Assembly (NCBI GenBank): GCA_017854535.1 | Contig: JAFMHL010000015.1 | Location: 1-64,000, forward strand | Direction: 5' to 3' | From: Nitratireductor sp. | GTDB taxonomy: Bacteria; Pseudomonadota; Alphaproteobacteria; Rhizobiales; Rhizobiaceae | Length of the DNA: 64,000 nt | Shown: piece after piece, positions 50,901-59,509 of the stretch | How the letters are laid out: every line of letters begins with the position of its first letter | How positions within the stretch are numbered: position 1 is the stretch's first letter | Translations under genes and position numbers: made by a program | The notes under the pieces: generated by a model | Told to the model about the DNA's origin: nothing | The model's input: only the letters and a program-made list of their open reading frames with translations | Databases searched by the model: none

Positions 50901-52413
50901 TTTGGATGAAACAGCGATCCCATTGGTCTCCCAGATTAAAACCCAGGGAGATGAAGTTGCAGAAAAACTAAGCGGTGTTCACCACACAGTAAGCGAAGAT
51001 GTAACAAGTCTTTTGAGCCGCCTTGGCAGTGTCAGCACAACCCTATCCGACATGATCACCCAAGCAGGTGACGATTTAGGCAGTATGCGCGAAACGATTA
51101 CCGAGCAGGCAAACAGCATGGCAAATGCCGTGAGTAAAGCGCGTGAGGATGTCGACCAATCCAGCGAACTTGCGCAAAATGCCCATCTGAAGCTGGATGA
51201 AACGTCTGGCAATTTATTAGCAAATATTGGCGCGATCGCCGAACGTTTTGAACAACAAGGCAGAATGCTCGAACAAGCAACATCGATCATCGATAATGCG
51301 CAACGCAATTTCTCTGCTACACTTGAAGATCGTGAAGGTGCTTTGGCAAGTCTGGCAGCCGGCCTTTCCGGCCGCACTGCAGAAATTGAAAACTCCATGA
51401 GCGCCTTTGGTGAAATGCTAACCCGAACAATGGATGAAATGACCCAACGTTCACGTCTGGTTGGCAGCACTGTTTCCAATGAGATTGGCAGCGCCATTGA
51501 AGAAACAACCGCTCGCTATGCAGCCGCCACAGAAGCAATGCGCCAGGCGTCCATGGAAGTTCAACGCGATCTTGAAGCGACAAGAACTCAAATGCGCAAA
51601 GGCGTCATGGAACTTCCTGAAGAAACGCGACAGAGCGCAGATGCCATGCGTAAAGTGGTTGCAGATCAAATTGCAGCCCTGCGTGACTTGTCTGAGATCG
51701 TGACAAAATCGGGCAAGGCATTAGATACCGCTTCTGCCGTTGCACCCCAACAACAGCGCTTTGCTGCAAATGCAAATCCAAGAACCATGGCAGCCCCACT
51801 GCCCCAACCTGCCATGCAAGCGCCAAGACAAGCCGCCGCACCGCAACAGGTTCGTCAGACCCCAGCCTCCTATTCACCCTTGGATAGCATCCTTGGGAGC
51901 AGCCCAAGACAACCACAAGCCCAACCAGCTCCCCGCCCACAAACAGCGGCACGTCCGCAGGCAGCACAAGCACCTACTTCTTCTGGCGGTGGCTGGGTTG
52001 CAGATTTGCTTCAACGCGCATCGGTTGATGAAAAACCAGAACCACGCAACCCTCAGCGTGAGTTGCATAAAATTGAGAGCCTCAATGCCCTTTCAATGGA
52101 CATCGCACGTTTAATGGACAATGAGGCTTCAGTTGATCTATGGGAACGTTATCAGCGCGGCGAGCGGAACGTTTTTACACGTCGCCTGTACACGCTGCAA
52201 GGCCAACAGACTTTCGATGAAATTCGCAACAAATATGGCCGCGAACCGGAGTTCCGCCGCGCAGTTGACCGCTATATTGATGATTTCGAAAAACTGCTTG
52301 GTGAAGTCGCGCAAAACGATCGTGACAATATGATGACCCAAACCTATCTCACATCGGATACAGGCAAAGTCTATACAATGCTGGCACATGCTTCTGGTAG
52401 ATTTGGGAACTAG
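47983..52413 (+). CDS. gpr: Large two-TM coiled-coil protein resembling the Growth Pole Ring (GPR) protein of Rhizobiales
   Basis: 1476 aa; two N-terminal TM segments (LPLYLAALLSLIWLTTVWYYV; TYLYLGVAFIPVMMVWSFAAML), ~1000 aa apolipoprotein-like repeats, P/Q/A-rich linker, conserved-looking C-terminus (DLWERYQRGERNVFTRRLYTLQGQQTFDEIRNKYGREPEFRRAVDRYIDDFEKLL). Confidence 0.75.
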   Translation: MAAKSKPTIDAKAAAKAVEDALDIELTFDDLVDPDLSSMNNEEVFNELERKLSAAAADLKDTGNEKRKSTDSDNDSSDRRQNTKRRKQDQAISDAEFEAMTAKDLVPANDDRRDAVAELVYSLQKKSSRLPLYLAALLSLIWLTTVWYYVRNIDPAVLNFTNGVGQKLLNARTYLYLGVAFIPVMMVWSFAAMLRRAQEMRQAAKSMTEAAIRLMQPESIATDSISTVGRAIRREVAAMGDGVERALARAGELETMVQSEVHSLQRSYSDSEIRLRTLLADLTNERENVVGHAEKLRASIAGSHTGLSEELESAGSRIQGVIDQATTQLASTLSEREQGIHATLSNAGQNLVSLLTNSGTDIEGRIASGTKQLEDTLSNRTRDLSDQISTAGSAIANLMDTQSAKMQDTGDTVARQFEDAIGLRIAEFSSRFEASSSALQLQLDDRITNLDNTLSTKGEAFVQALGSRTDALDKVLGDRTAYISDTLKERLANFGQSMTSHLDSVSENLDQRQQSLEKTTVAIGNSIANRSLQLEEGLKKHHADIAASLQNGLSAVSLKAEDIRTSLDTQNAEMVSGLDEKSQSLVGQLDERLRALTASVETNASSLKSLMEQKTASIAETLGAGSEILLSGLDARTTNLRSDLDKRTGDLMTNLTAQSSSFASTLESRVSQIEASITEKSTSLLSGLENRSADLDGKLAARASEIDSAVATRAENLDTTLQGHSETLDNKLAAHAAAIDATVASRSELLETNLEIRAQQLDQALESRATLLDKAMETRGGMFASTFAESVKRIAGTFDEKSNALLGGIDERTGKIGAEIDQRSDGFAGDLESRAEAIANAMAEKSSSLLTALEAQKSSLTDGIATKANEIGTMMASGEANLISAVESKYGLFSKMLADRQNAISIDLDAKIENTAGLIDEKAAAISEILTERAAIIQSTLGDGLTTSQKMLEEKTREFNELLSARSLELSTILDETAIPLVSQIKTQGDEVAEKLSGVHHTVSEDVTSLLSRLGSVSTTLSDMITQAGDDLGSMRETITEQANSMANAVSKAREDVDQSSELAQNAHLKLDETSGNLLANIGAIAERFEQQGRMLEQATSIIDNAQRNFSATLEDREGALASLAAGLSGRTAEIENSMSAFGEMLTRTMDEMTQRSRLVGSTVSNEIGSAIEETTARYAAATEAMRQASMEVQRDLEATRTQMRKGVMELPEETRQSADAMRKVVADQIAALRDLSEIVTKSGKALDTASAVAPQQQRFAANANPRTMAAPLPQPAMQAPRQAAAPQQVRQTPASYSPLDSILGSSPRQPQAQPAPRPQTAARPQAAQAPTSSGGGWVADLLQRASVDEKPEPRNPQRELHKIESLNALSMDIARLMDNEASVDLWERYQRGERNVFTRRLYTLQGQQTFDEIRNKYGREPEFRRAVDRYIDDFEKLLGEVAQNDRDNMMTQTYLTSDTGKVYTMLAHASGRFGN

Positions 52414-52497
52414 GTTTCAAGTAAGCGAGCACAGTTCACTTCACTACACCAGTGAAACACATGATCGGAAGTTGGACGTAGTTAAACCCCTGTGACA

Positions 52498-52519
52498 CAA
52501 TAGGTCCATCGACCTATTG
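52498..52519. promoter_or_regulatory. 9-bp perfect inverted repeat just upstream of the SLC13 gene
   Basis: CAATAGGTC-CATC-GACCTATTG, 19 bp before the ATG at 52539. Confidence 0.5.
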
Positions 52520-52538
52520 CCTTTGGGAAACCTGTTAC

Positions 52539-54305
52539 ATGTCAACTGATCTGATTATACTATTTGCGATCCTTCTAGTTTTATTTGCAATGCTTGTCTG
52601 GGGGCGACTTCGCTATGACCTGGTCGCCTTTGTTGCGCTTATTGTTACTGTCATGTTCGGGATTATTGAGCCCAGCAAAGCGTTCGAAGGCTTTGGACAT
52701 CCTGCTGTCGTAATCATTGCATTGGTCCTCATTGTATCCCGCGGATTGATGAATTCCGGCGCTGTTGAATTGATAGCACGCCATGTAACCAGTCCAGATC
52801 GCAGACTATCAACCCATATCAGCATAATGGCCGTTGTGGGCGCAGCCCTCTCCGCCATCATCAACAATGTAGCCGCCCTTGCTTTGCTGATGTCGCTCGA
52901 CATGGACGTGGCACGAAAAGAAAAACGGGCTGCCTCCCTAACCCTGATGCCATTATCATTTGGAACCATCCTTGGCGGGATGATCACGTTAATAGGCACC
53001 CCGCCAAATATCGTCATTGCTCAATATCGCGAAGATGCCTTAGGTGAACCATTCCTGATGTTTGATTTTGCCCCCGTGGGGTTAGCTGTTGCTATTGCAG
53101 GCATCGCTTATGTCGCCCTCATAGGCTGGCGTTTGCTACCAGCTCGGCCCAATGCCATGTCAATGGAAGGCGATGCAGGCCTTTATATCGCAGAAGCACG
53201 TATGAAGGAAGATTCAAAGTCCATAGGGTTGCCCCTCAAAGAACTCTATCCAGTGGCAGACGAAAACGACGTGACTATCTTGGGACTGGTTCGCCAGGGC
53301 AAACGGCTACCAGGATTTTCCCAAAACCGTGAAATTCGCAAAAGCGATTTTCTGGTCCTGGAAGGCGATTCAAAACAAATCGAGGCCTTTATGGGCGCTG
53401 CGGAATTAGATGTTGTTGGGACTGAAAAGCACGGTGGCCTGTTAGGTCGTTCCCTAAGCCTTGTTGAAGCTATCGTTCCTGAAGATGCAAGCATTGTCGG
53501 CAGAACAACGCAATCTATGAGATTGGTACAGCGCCATGGCGTAACCTTGCTGGGTGTATCGCGTCAGGGTAAAAAATTCAGAGACCGTGTTCGCCAATTG
53601 CCCATCAAGGCTGGAGACTTGCTTCTTCTCATCGGCCCCCATGACAGTATTTCTAACGCCAGCAACTGGCTCGGAGTTCTGCCTCTAGCCAACCGCCAAT
53701 TGGAAGTATTGCAACGCACAAAGGCATTGCTCGCAATTGCCTTCTTTGCCGCTGCAATTGTCTTATCCGTTCTTGAAATTACTTCATTGGCGATCGCGCT
53801 TGCGATTTGTGTTATCGCCTATCTCGCTGTCGGCATTATTGGCGGGCGTGATTTTTACGCAATGATCGAATGGAAAGTGATCGTCCTCTTGGCGTCTCTG
53901 ATTCCCGTCGGAACAGCCCTTGAGACAACGGGCGGTAGTCAGCTCATTGCAAATCTTATTGTCACTCAGACATCAAACCTGCCTGCTTGGGGCGTATTGA
54001 CGGTCATTATGATCATAACCATGACTTTATCTGATTTTCTCAACAATGTGGCTACCGCACTGATAACAGCGCCAATTTCTGTGAGCGTAGCGCAATCCAT
54101 AGGGGCCAATCCTGACCCGTTCTTAATGGGCGTGGCTGTCGCTGCATCTTGTGCATTCTTAACCCCTATCGGGCATAAAAATAACACGATCATCATGGGG
54201 CCGGGTAACTACCAATTTGGCGATTATTGGCGAATGGGGTTATTGCTGGAGGTAATAGTAATTGTGGTCGCTGTTCCAACCATCATGTTGGTTTGGCCGC
54301 TCTAA
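52539..54305 (+). CDS. SLC13 family permease with TrkA-C (RCK_C) domains
   Basis: 588 aa; TLIGTPPNIVIAQYRE, FLNNVATALITAPI, internal RCK_C-like segments (LVLEGDSKQIEAFMG; LLLIGPHDSI). Confidence 0.92.
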   Translation: MSTDLIILFAILLVLFAMLVWGRLRYDLVAFVALIVTVMFGIIEPSKAFEGFGHPAVVIIALVLIVSRGLMNSGAVELIARHVTSPDRRLSTHISIMAVVGAALSAIINNVAALALLMSLDMDVARKEKRAASLTLMPLSFGTILGGMITLIGTPPNIVIAQYREDALGEPFLMFDFAPVGLAVAIAGIAYVALIGWRLLPARPNAMSMEGDAGLYIAEARMKEDSKSIGLPLKELYPVADENDVTILGLVRQGKRLPGFSQNREIRKSDFLVLEGDSKQIEAFMGAAELDVVGTEKHGGLLGRSLSLVEAIVPEDASIVGRTTQSMRLVQRHGVTLLGVSRQGKKFRDRVRQLPIKAGDLLLLIGPHDSISNASNWLGVLPLANRQLEVLQRTKALLAIAFFAAAIVLSVLEITSLAIALAICVIAYLAVGIIGGRDFYAMIEWKVIVLLASLIPVGTALETTGGSQLIANLIVTQTSNLPAWGVLTVIMIITMTLSDFLNNVATALITAPISVSVAQSIGANPDPFLMGVAVAASCAFLTPIGHKNNTIIMGPGNYQFGDYWRMGLLLEVIVIVVAVPTIMLVWPL

Positions 54306-54324
54306 ATACCAAGCTTTCCAGAAT

Positions 54325-54948
54325 TCAAATTCCTGAGAACGTCCAAGAAACCATTTCGCGCGCAACCTTGTCAAAGGCTTTATCGAGGCCAAAAACAATA
54401 TCAAGGCTACCCGTGCCTGACAGTGGCGAAGTTTCTGTGAATACTTTCGAACGCACTACCTTGCCGGTGCGGTCGCTAACCAGTTTCACAGAAATCGAAA
54501 CAAGCGCCTGCTTCACCCCGCCAACACTCGCCTCAAATGACCGGATATCACTGACGACTTGATAGTCGATCACAAGCCCTTCCCCGGGTTTTGCAACCGC
54601 ACGAATACGATCTGTATTTTCAAATGTTTCGATCAGTTTGGCTTGAACCAATTTCGGTAGTCGATCACTCCATTGAGACTTCGCAAGATATTCAACTTCA
54701 GAAGACGACGGCTTAACAACGATTTCCTGACTATCCAAAGCCTTCAACGCAGATGGTTCAAGTATAAGGATTTGTGCCCGTGAACTACCCTTCAAGCCGG
54801 AAAAGTCGCGAGGTGCCGTCAAATCATAGGTGTTGGACGGTGGGAATGGGATCAAGGAATTACAGCCTGAAACCATCATGGTAGAGGCCATTGCCATAAC
54901 TACAAGTGTTTTGTTTAACAGTTTCATTCGTTCATTCACCCAGTTCAA
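54325..54948 (-). CDS. ABC-type transport auxiliary lipoprotein (PqiC/MlaB-operon associated)
   Basis: 207 aa; lipobox MVSGC, NTYDLTAPRDF...RAQILILEPSALKALDSQEIVVKPSSSEVEYLAKSQWSDRLPKLVQAKLIETFE; last gene of an MCE operon. Confidence 0.88.
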   Translation of the reverse strand: MNWVNERMKLLNKTLVVMAMASTMMVSGCNSLIPFPPSNTYDLTAPRDFSGLKGSSRAQILILEPSALKALDSQEIVVKPSSSEVEYLAKSQWSDRLPKLVQAKLIETFENTDRIRAVAKPGEGLVIDYQVVSDIRSFEASVGGVKQALVSISVKLVSDRTGKVVRSKVFTETSPLSGTGSLDIVFGLDKAFDKVAREMVSWTFSGI

Positions 54949-54963
54949 TTCTTAAAAGCCAAA

Positions 54964-56334
54964 CTAACGTCTCGGCCGCCCATTAAAGGTTTTCACATCT
55001 GCACTGTTGCCAAACAACAAGCCCTGTGGATTTCGCTCAACATTGCTAATAACGCGGTCGATGCGGCTGACAGAACGGCGCGCATCACCAATAAGAGATT
55101 GCAGATCCTGCAATCCTGAATTTGAAAATCTCGACAACCCGCCGGAAATACTCGTCACCGAAGTCTGCAAGGTTTGGGCAACTTTTCTAAAGTCAGCCAA
55201 GGTCAAGCGAATGTCAGACATGACACTCTCAGAACCTTCAGCACCAAGGAACCCGTCAAGTTTGACCAAGACCCCGTCGACCAGTTTGGACGACTGGTTC
55301 AGACGATCAGTCATTTCTTTTGCGCTGGTTACAATCGCGTCAATGTCACCCTTACGATTTGCCAAAGTCTGGCTCAACCCGCGCGCATCGTTTACAACCT
55401 GCTTAGCGCCTGATGCAGTCTCTCTGATGTCCGCAACCGCTTGTTTAACACTTTCGCTGTCCACGGCATCCATAACGCCATCAAATTTCTTCAAACTGGC
55501 ATTCAAGTTTCCTGAAAATGATTCCAGATCGGTGGCAATTTTTTCAACAGATGCAACGACCGTATCAATCTTCTCGCTGCCGCGTTTTAGATTGCCTGTA
55601 AATGCCTCAACATTATCAACTGTGTTTTTGACCTTTTGCGGATCAACAGCCTCAACCAGTTTTTCAAGCCCCTTGATGGTGCCATCCATCTTCTCGCCAA
55701 GGGACGAAAGAGACTGGCCGATACCTGACGCGCTTTGCAAAAACTCATCAATGCCTTCGGAGTTACGACCAAGAGCACCGGAAAACTTTTCAACATTTGA
55801 CAAGGTAGTAGACATCGGCCCCCTACTCTCTTCAACGAATTGCTTCAAACTTCCAAGCGTATCATTGGCCTTCGATGCCACATCGCGAACCGTTTCGAGA
55901 ATATCTGCGACCGCCGACGGCTTGGCGCTGATCATTGGCGGATTGCCATCTTCTCCGGTTTCAAAAAGAGAAATCGCATCGGGCGACCCACCTTTTAGGG
56001 AGATATAGGCAACACCTGTCAGGCCCTGCGACCCGATGGTGGCAGTCGTATCAGCGCGAACGGGAGTGTCTTCATTGATTTGAGAAATCGCAAATACTTC
56101 ACGCGGATCATCAGGATTAAACACAACCCGGTTTACCTGGCCAACTTTGATACCGTTGAAATGTACTTCGCTACCCGCAGCCAGACCGGTTACAGCGCCT
56201 AGAATACGAACATTTAGGGGGCGTTGCGGTGCTGATTCATCCAGCTTTGCCACCCAATAAATGAATGCGAAGCTGGCCAGAATGACCGCCATGGTAAAAA
56301 AACCAACCGCTACGTAGTTTGCTCTGGTTTCCAT
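54964..56334 (-). CDS. MlaD/MCE family protein with long helical C-terminus
   Basis: METRANYVAVGFFTMAVILASFAFIYWVAK...VTGLAAGSEVHFNGIKVGQVNRVVFNPDDP. Confidence 0.93.
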   Translation of the reverse strand: METRANYVAVGFFTMAVILASFAFIYWVAKLDESAPQRPLNVRILGAVTGLAAGSEVHFNGIKVGQVNRVVFNPDDPREVFAISQINEDTPVRADTTATIGSQGLTGVAYISLKGGSPDAISLFETGEDGNPPMISAKPSAVADILETVRDVASKANDTLGSLKQFVEESRGPMSTTLSNVEKFSGALGRNSEGIDEFLQSASGIGQSLSSLGEKMDGTIKGLEKLVEAVDPQKVKNTVDNVEAFTGNLKRGSEKIDTVVASVEKIATDLESFSGNLNASLKKFDGVMDAVDSESVKQAVADIRETASGAKQVVNDARGLSQTLANRKGDIDAIVTSAKEMTDRLNQSSKLVDGVLVKLDGFLGAEGSESVMSDIRLTLADFRKVAQTLQTSVTSISGGLSRFSNSGLQDLQSLIGDARRSVSRIDRVISNVERNPQGLLFGNSADVKTFNGRPRR

Positions 56335-56345
56335 AATCCTATCCG

Positions 56346-57161
56346 TTACGCCCAAATTTCATCATTGCGGACGATTTGCCGTGCTCTCTTGCCCCTGAAA
56401 TAGGACTGCACCCATTCGTGCTCTGATGCAAGCATTGTAGACAAATCTCCCTCTACAAGAACCTTTTTATCCGCCAAAACAGCAATACGGTCACACACTG
56501 AAAACAAACTGTCGAGATCGTGTGTTACCATATAAACGGTCAAACCCAATGTGTCGCGCAAGGTTGCAATCAATTCGTCAAAATCAGCGGCACCAATTGG
56601 ATCGAGACCGGAGGTCGGCTCGTCGAGAAACACCAATTCAGGATCAAGCGACAAAGCGCGCGCCAATGCTGCTCTTTTGACCATGCCACCTGAGAGTTGA
56701 GACGGCAGTTTGTGGGCTGCATCTTGCGGCAAACCAACCAAATCGATCTTAACGCGCGCCAGTTCTTCCATCAGCCTATCCGGTAAATCCAGATATTCAC
56801 GCATCGGCACTCTGATATTGTCCAAAACACTCAATGACGAGAACAGAGCGCCATGCTGGAACATCACACCAATGCGCTGATCAAGGGCAAACCGCTCATC
56901 ATCACTGGCATTTGGAAAATCATACCCAAACAGATTTATATCGCCGCCTTGGTTCTTGTTCAGACCCAAAACAGTGCGCATCAAAACGGATTTACCAGCA
57001 CCAGAAGCACCTACAAAGCCTAAGATTTCGCCGCGATAAACATTGAGGTCCAGCTTGTCCAAAATTTGCTTCGAACCAAAGGAAACATCGACGCCCTGAA
57101 CAGAAAGAACAACTTCTTTGCCTGTAATTGAAGCAGCTTGAATGGGTTGTGTCATTGCCAT
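56346..57161 (-). CDS. MlaF-like ABC transporter ATP-binding protein
   Basis: 271 aa; GASGAGKSVLMRTVLGL, LSGGMVKRAALARALSLDPELVFLDEPTSGLDP. Confidence 0.95.
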   Translation of the reverse strand: MAMTQPIQAASITGKEVVLSVQGVDVSFGSKQILDKLDLNVYRGEILGFVGASGAGKSVLMRTVLGLNKNQGGDINLFGYDFPNASDDERFALDQRIGVMFQHGALFSSLSVLDNIRVPMREYLDLPDRLMEELARVKIDLVGLPQDAAHKLPSQLSGGMVKRAALARALSLDPELVFLDEPTSGLDPIGAADFDELIATLRDTLGLTVYMVTHDLDSLFSVCDRIAVLADKKVLVEGDLSTMLASEHEWVQSYFRGKRARQIVRNDEIWA

Positions 57162-57164
57162 CTC

Positions 57165-58343
57165 CTAAAAATCAATCGAAGCGTAGAAGACGGCAAACAG
57201 GCCATCAACAACGATAACAAAGAAGATTGCTTTCACCACGGCGGAAGTTGTGCGTCGGCCAAGGCTCTCGGCACTTCCTTCAACTTTCAAACCCTCAACA
57301 GCCGCCATAACACCAATAATCAAGGCCATAAATGGCGCTTTGATCATGCCTGAAAAGACCGTAGAAAGATCAATACCGTTACGCAGCCGCAAAATAAAAT
57401 CGGCCAGTGAAATATCCGAATAGAATCGCAAAACCAGCGCAGCGCCTGCCAGAGCAGCAATATTAGCCAGAAACGAGAGTAATGGCAGCGCGATCGTTAA
57501 AGCCACCAAACGCGGAAACACCAATACACCAACCGGGTTCAACCCGATCACCGTTAGCGCATCGACTTCCTCACGCATTTTCATGGAGCCAATTTCAGCC
57601 GTCATGGCACTACCAGAACGTCCCGCGATCATGATTGCAGTTAGAAGCACGCCAACTTCACGCAGTAACAACACACCAACCAGATCAACTGCCCAGACTT
57701 CAAGTCCGAACACACGAAGCTGAAACGCACTTTGTTGGGCAACAATTGAGCCGATGAGAAACGACATCAACATTACAATCGGAACGGCTCGAATACCCAT
57801 GCGATCAATATGATGGATAATGGAAATAGGCCTTACGCCACCGCGCCGCCCAAGTTTCATCTGTGGGCCACGAATGGCCGCCCCAATGATATTCATGCCC
57901 ATCTTGGTGTCAGTTGAAACGTTATGAACCAGTTGGCCGATATTTTCTGCCATCCGAACAAGACCATTTGATTTTGCTTCTTTAATAATGGTCGGCTCCA
58001 CAGGCCGTGTCACTGCATCAATCAAACGCGTAGCATCCGATGAAGGATTGGTGACGGCGACGGTGCCACCTTTTTCCTGCCAGTTTTCCCGCAAACGCTC
58101 AATCAACCAGGCACCAGAGGTATCAAGGCTTTTCAAGCCAGATAGGTCAACGGTAAGAGACCTGCCTTCAGCAACCGTTTTTTCCAGCGATAAAACCTGA
58201 TTGTCAGGTTGATTGATATCCGAGATGATCCAATTGCCTACCGGCCGGGCAAAAACTTCATTGTCCCGCGTTTCAACGATCAGTGAAGCGGGTATGCTTT
58301 CTTGATCAGAGCCTTGTTGAATTTTTCCCTGCGGGCTGCTCAT
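57165..58343 (-). CDS. MlaE family permease with fused N-terminal STAS domain
   Basis: 392 aa; STAS-like LTVDLSGLKSLDTSGAWLIERL followed by MlaE core (AIMIAGRSGSAMTAEIGSMKMREEVDALTVIGLNPVGVLVFPRLVAL). Confidence 0.93.
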   Translation of the reverse strand: MSSPQGKIQQGSDQESIPASLIVETRDNEVFARPVGNWIISDINQPDNQVLSLEKTVAEGRSLTVDLSGLKSLDTSGAWLIERLRENWQEKGGTVAVTNPSSDATRLIDAVTRPVEPTIIKEAKSNGLVRMAENIGQLVHNVSTDTKMGMNIIGAAIRGPQMKLGRRGGVRPISIIHHIDRMGIRAVPIVMLMSFLIGSIVAQQSAFQLRVFGLEVWAVDLVGVLLLREVGVLLTAIMIAGRSGSAMTAEIGSMKMREEVDALTVIGLNPVGVLVFPRLVALTIALPLLSFLANIAALAGAALVLRFYSDISLADFILRLRNGIDLSTVFSGMIKAPFMALIIGVMAAVEGLKVEGSAESLGRRTTSAVVKAIFFVIVVDGLFAVFYASIDF

Positions 58344-58519
58344 TACTAGACCTTGTTGACGCCTGACGGAGAAGGCTCAATGGTAATTTGATGCAAAAAT
58401 GATTCCATTTGATTAATAAGCAATAGAATCTAATTTGCTTCCTCGAATTTTACACTTTTCCCAATGGCTTGCCACCATTGAGAACGCCCTTAGGGCTTTT
58501 ATATCGCAGGACATGCAAA

Positions 58520-59509
58520 ATGAACACAGTTAGAACCCTGGAAATACTCAAAGAAGACTGGCCAATTGCTGGAAGCTTTACAATTTCACGCGGCTCACGA
58601 ACCACTGCCCATGTTGTAAAAGTTATTATCGAGAATGGAGAGACTCGCGGCACAGGCGAATGCGTACCCTATGCTCGATACAACGAAACAATTGAGAGCG
58701 TCGTTGAACAGATAGAAAGCCTTAGAACAGCAATTGAAAGCGGGATTACGCGCGAAATATTGCAAAAGATGCTTCCAGCGGGCGCAGGGCGAAACGCCAT
58801 TGATTGCGCGTTATGGGACCTGGATGCAAAAAGACTGAGTAAACCAGTGTGGCAACTGGCTGGAATAGCAAGGCCAGTGGATGTTTTAACGGCCTATACC
58901 ATCAGTTTGGGAGCGCCGGAAAAGATGGCTGCGGACACGGTTAAGGCCACTGAACGTTCTGTATTGAAAATCAAACTGGGCGGCGATGGCGATACGGAGC
59001 GCATGCTGGCTGTTCGCGAAGCGGCACCAACGGCAAAACTGATACTGGATGCGAACGAATCTTGGGATGAAAAAACCTTTCCATCCTTCATGAAGACAGC
59101 AAATGAGATAAAGGCAGATTTGATTGAACAGCCCCTACCATCCAGCAATGATGGTGTTTTGGAAAGCATTGAGCGCCTCATTCCCGTTTGCGCCGACGAA
59201 AGCCTTCATACGCGTGCTGAACTTTCTCAATTGAGAAAGCGCTATGATTGCATCAACATCAAACTGGATAAGTCCGGCGGGCTCACCGAAGCATTGTTAT
59301 TGAAAAAAGAAGCAGAGGCCGCTGGTTTTATGATCATGATCGGCTGCATGGTTAGTACATCCCTCTCCATGGCCCCGGCTATGCTGCTGGCCCAAGGCGC
59401 ACAATTTGTAGATCTTGATGGCCCGCTGCTTTTAACGAAGGATCGTAGTCCTGCAATAAACTATGACGGGTCGACTATTTTTCCACCCGAGCCTGAATTG
59501 TGGGGCTAG
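58520..59509 (+). CDS. dgcA: N-acetyl-D-Glu racemase DgcA-like / dipeptide epimerase (enolase superfamily)
   Basis: MNTVRTLEILKEDWPIAGSFTISRGSRTTAHVVKV...RGTGECVPYARYNETIESV...LKIKLGGDGD...ADESLHTRAEL. Confidence 0.85.
   Translation: MNTVRTLEILKEDWPIAGSFTISRGSRTTAHVVKVIIENGETRGTGECVPYARYNETIESVVEQIESLRTAIESGITREILQKMLPAGAGRNAIDCALWDLDAKRLSKPVWQLAGIARPVDVLTAYTISLGAPEKMAADTVKATERSVLKIKLGGDGDTERMLAVREAAPTAKLILDANESWDEKTFPSFMKTANEIKADLIEQPLPSSNDGVLESIERLIPVCADESLHTRAELSQLRKRYDCINIKLDKSGGLTEALLLKKEAEAAGFMIMIGCMVSTSLSMAPAMLLAQGAQFVDLDGPLLLTKDRSPAINYDGSTIFPPEPELWG

Noticed and set aside
55007-56008. 333-aa plus ORF antisense to the MlaD-like gene
   Set aside because: Ser/Pro-rich shadow of a helical, low-complexity coding sequence on the minus strand.
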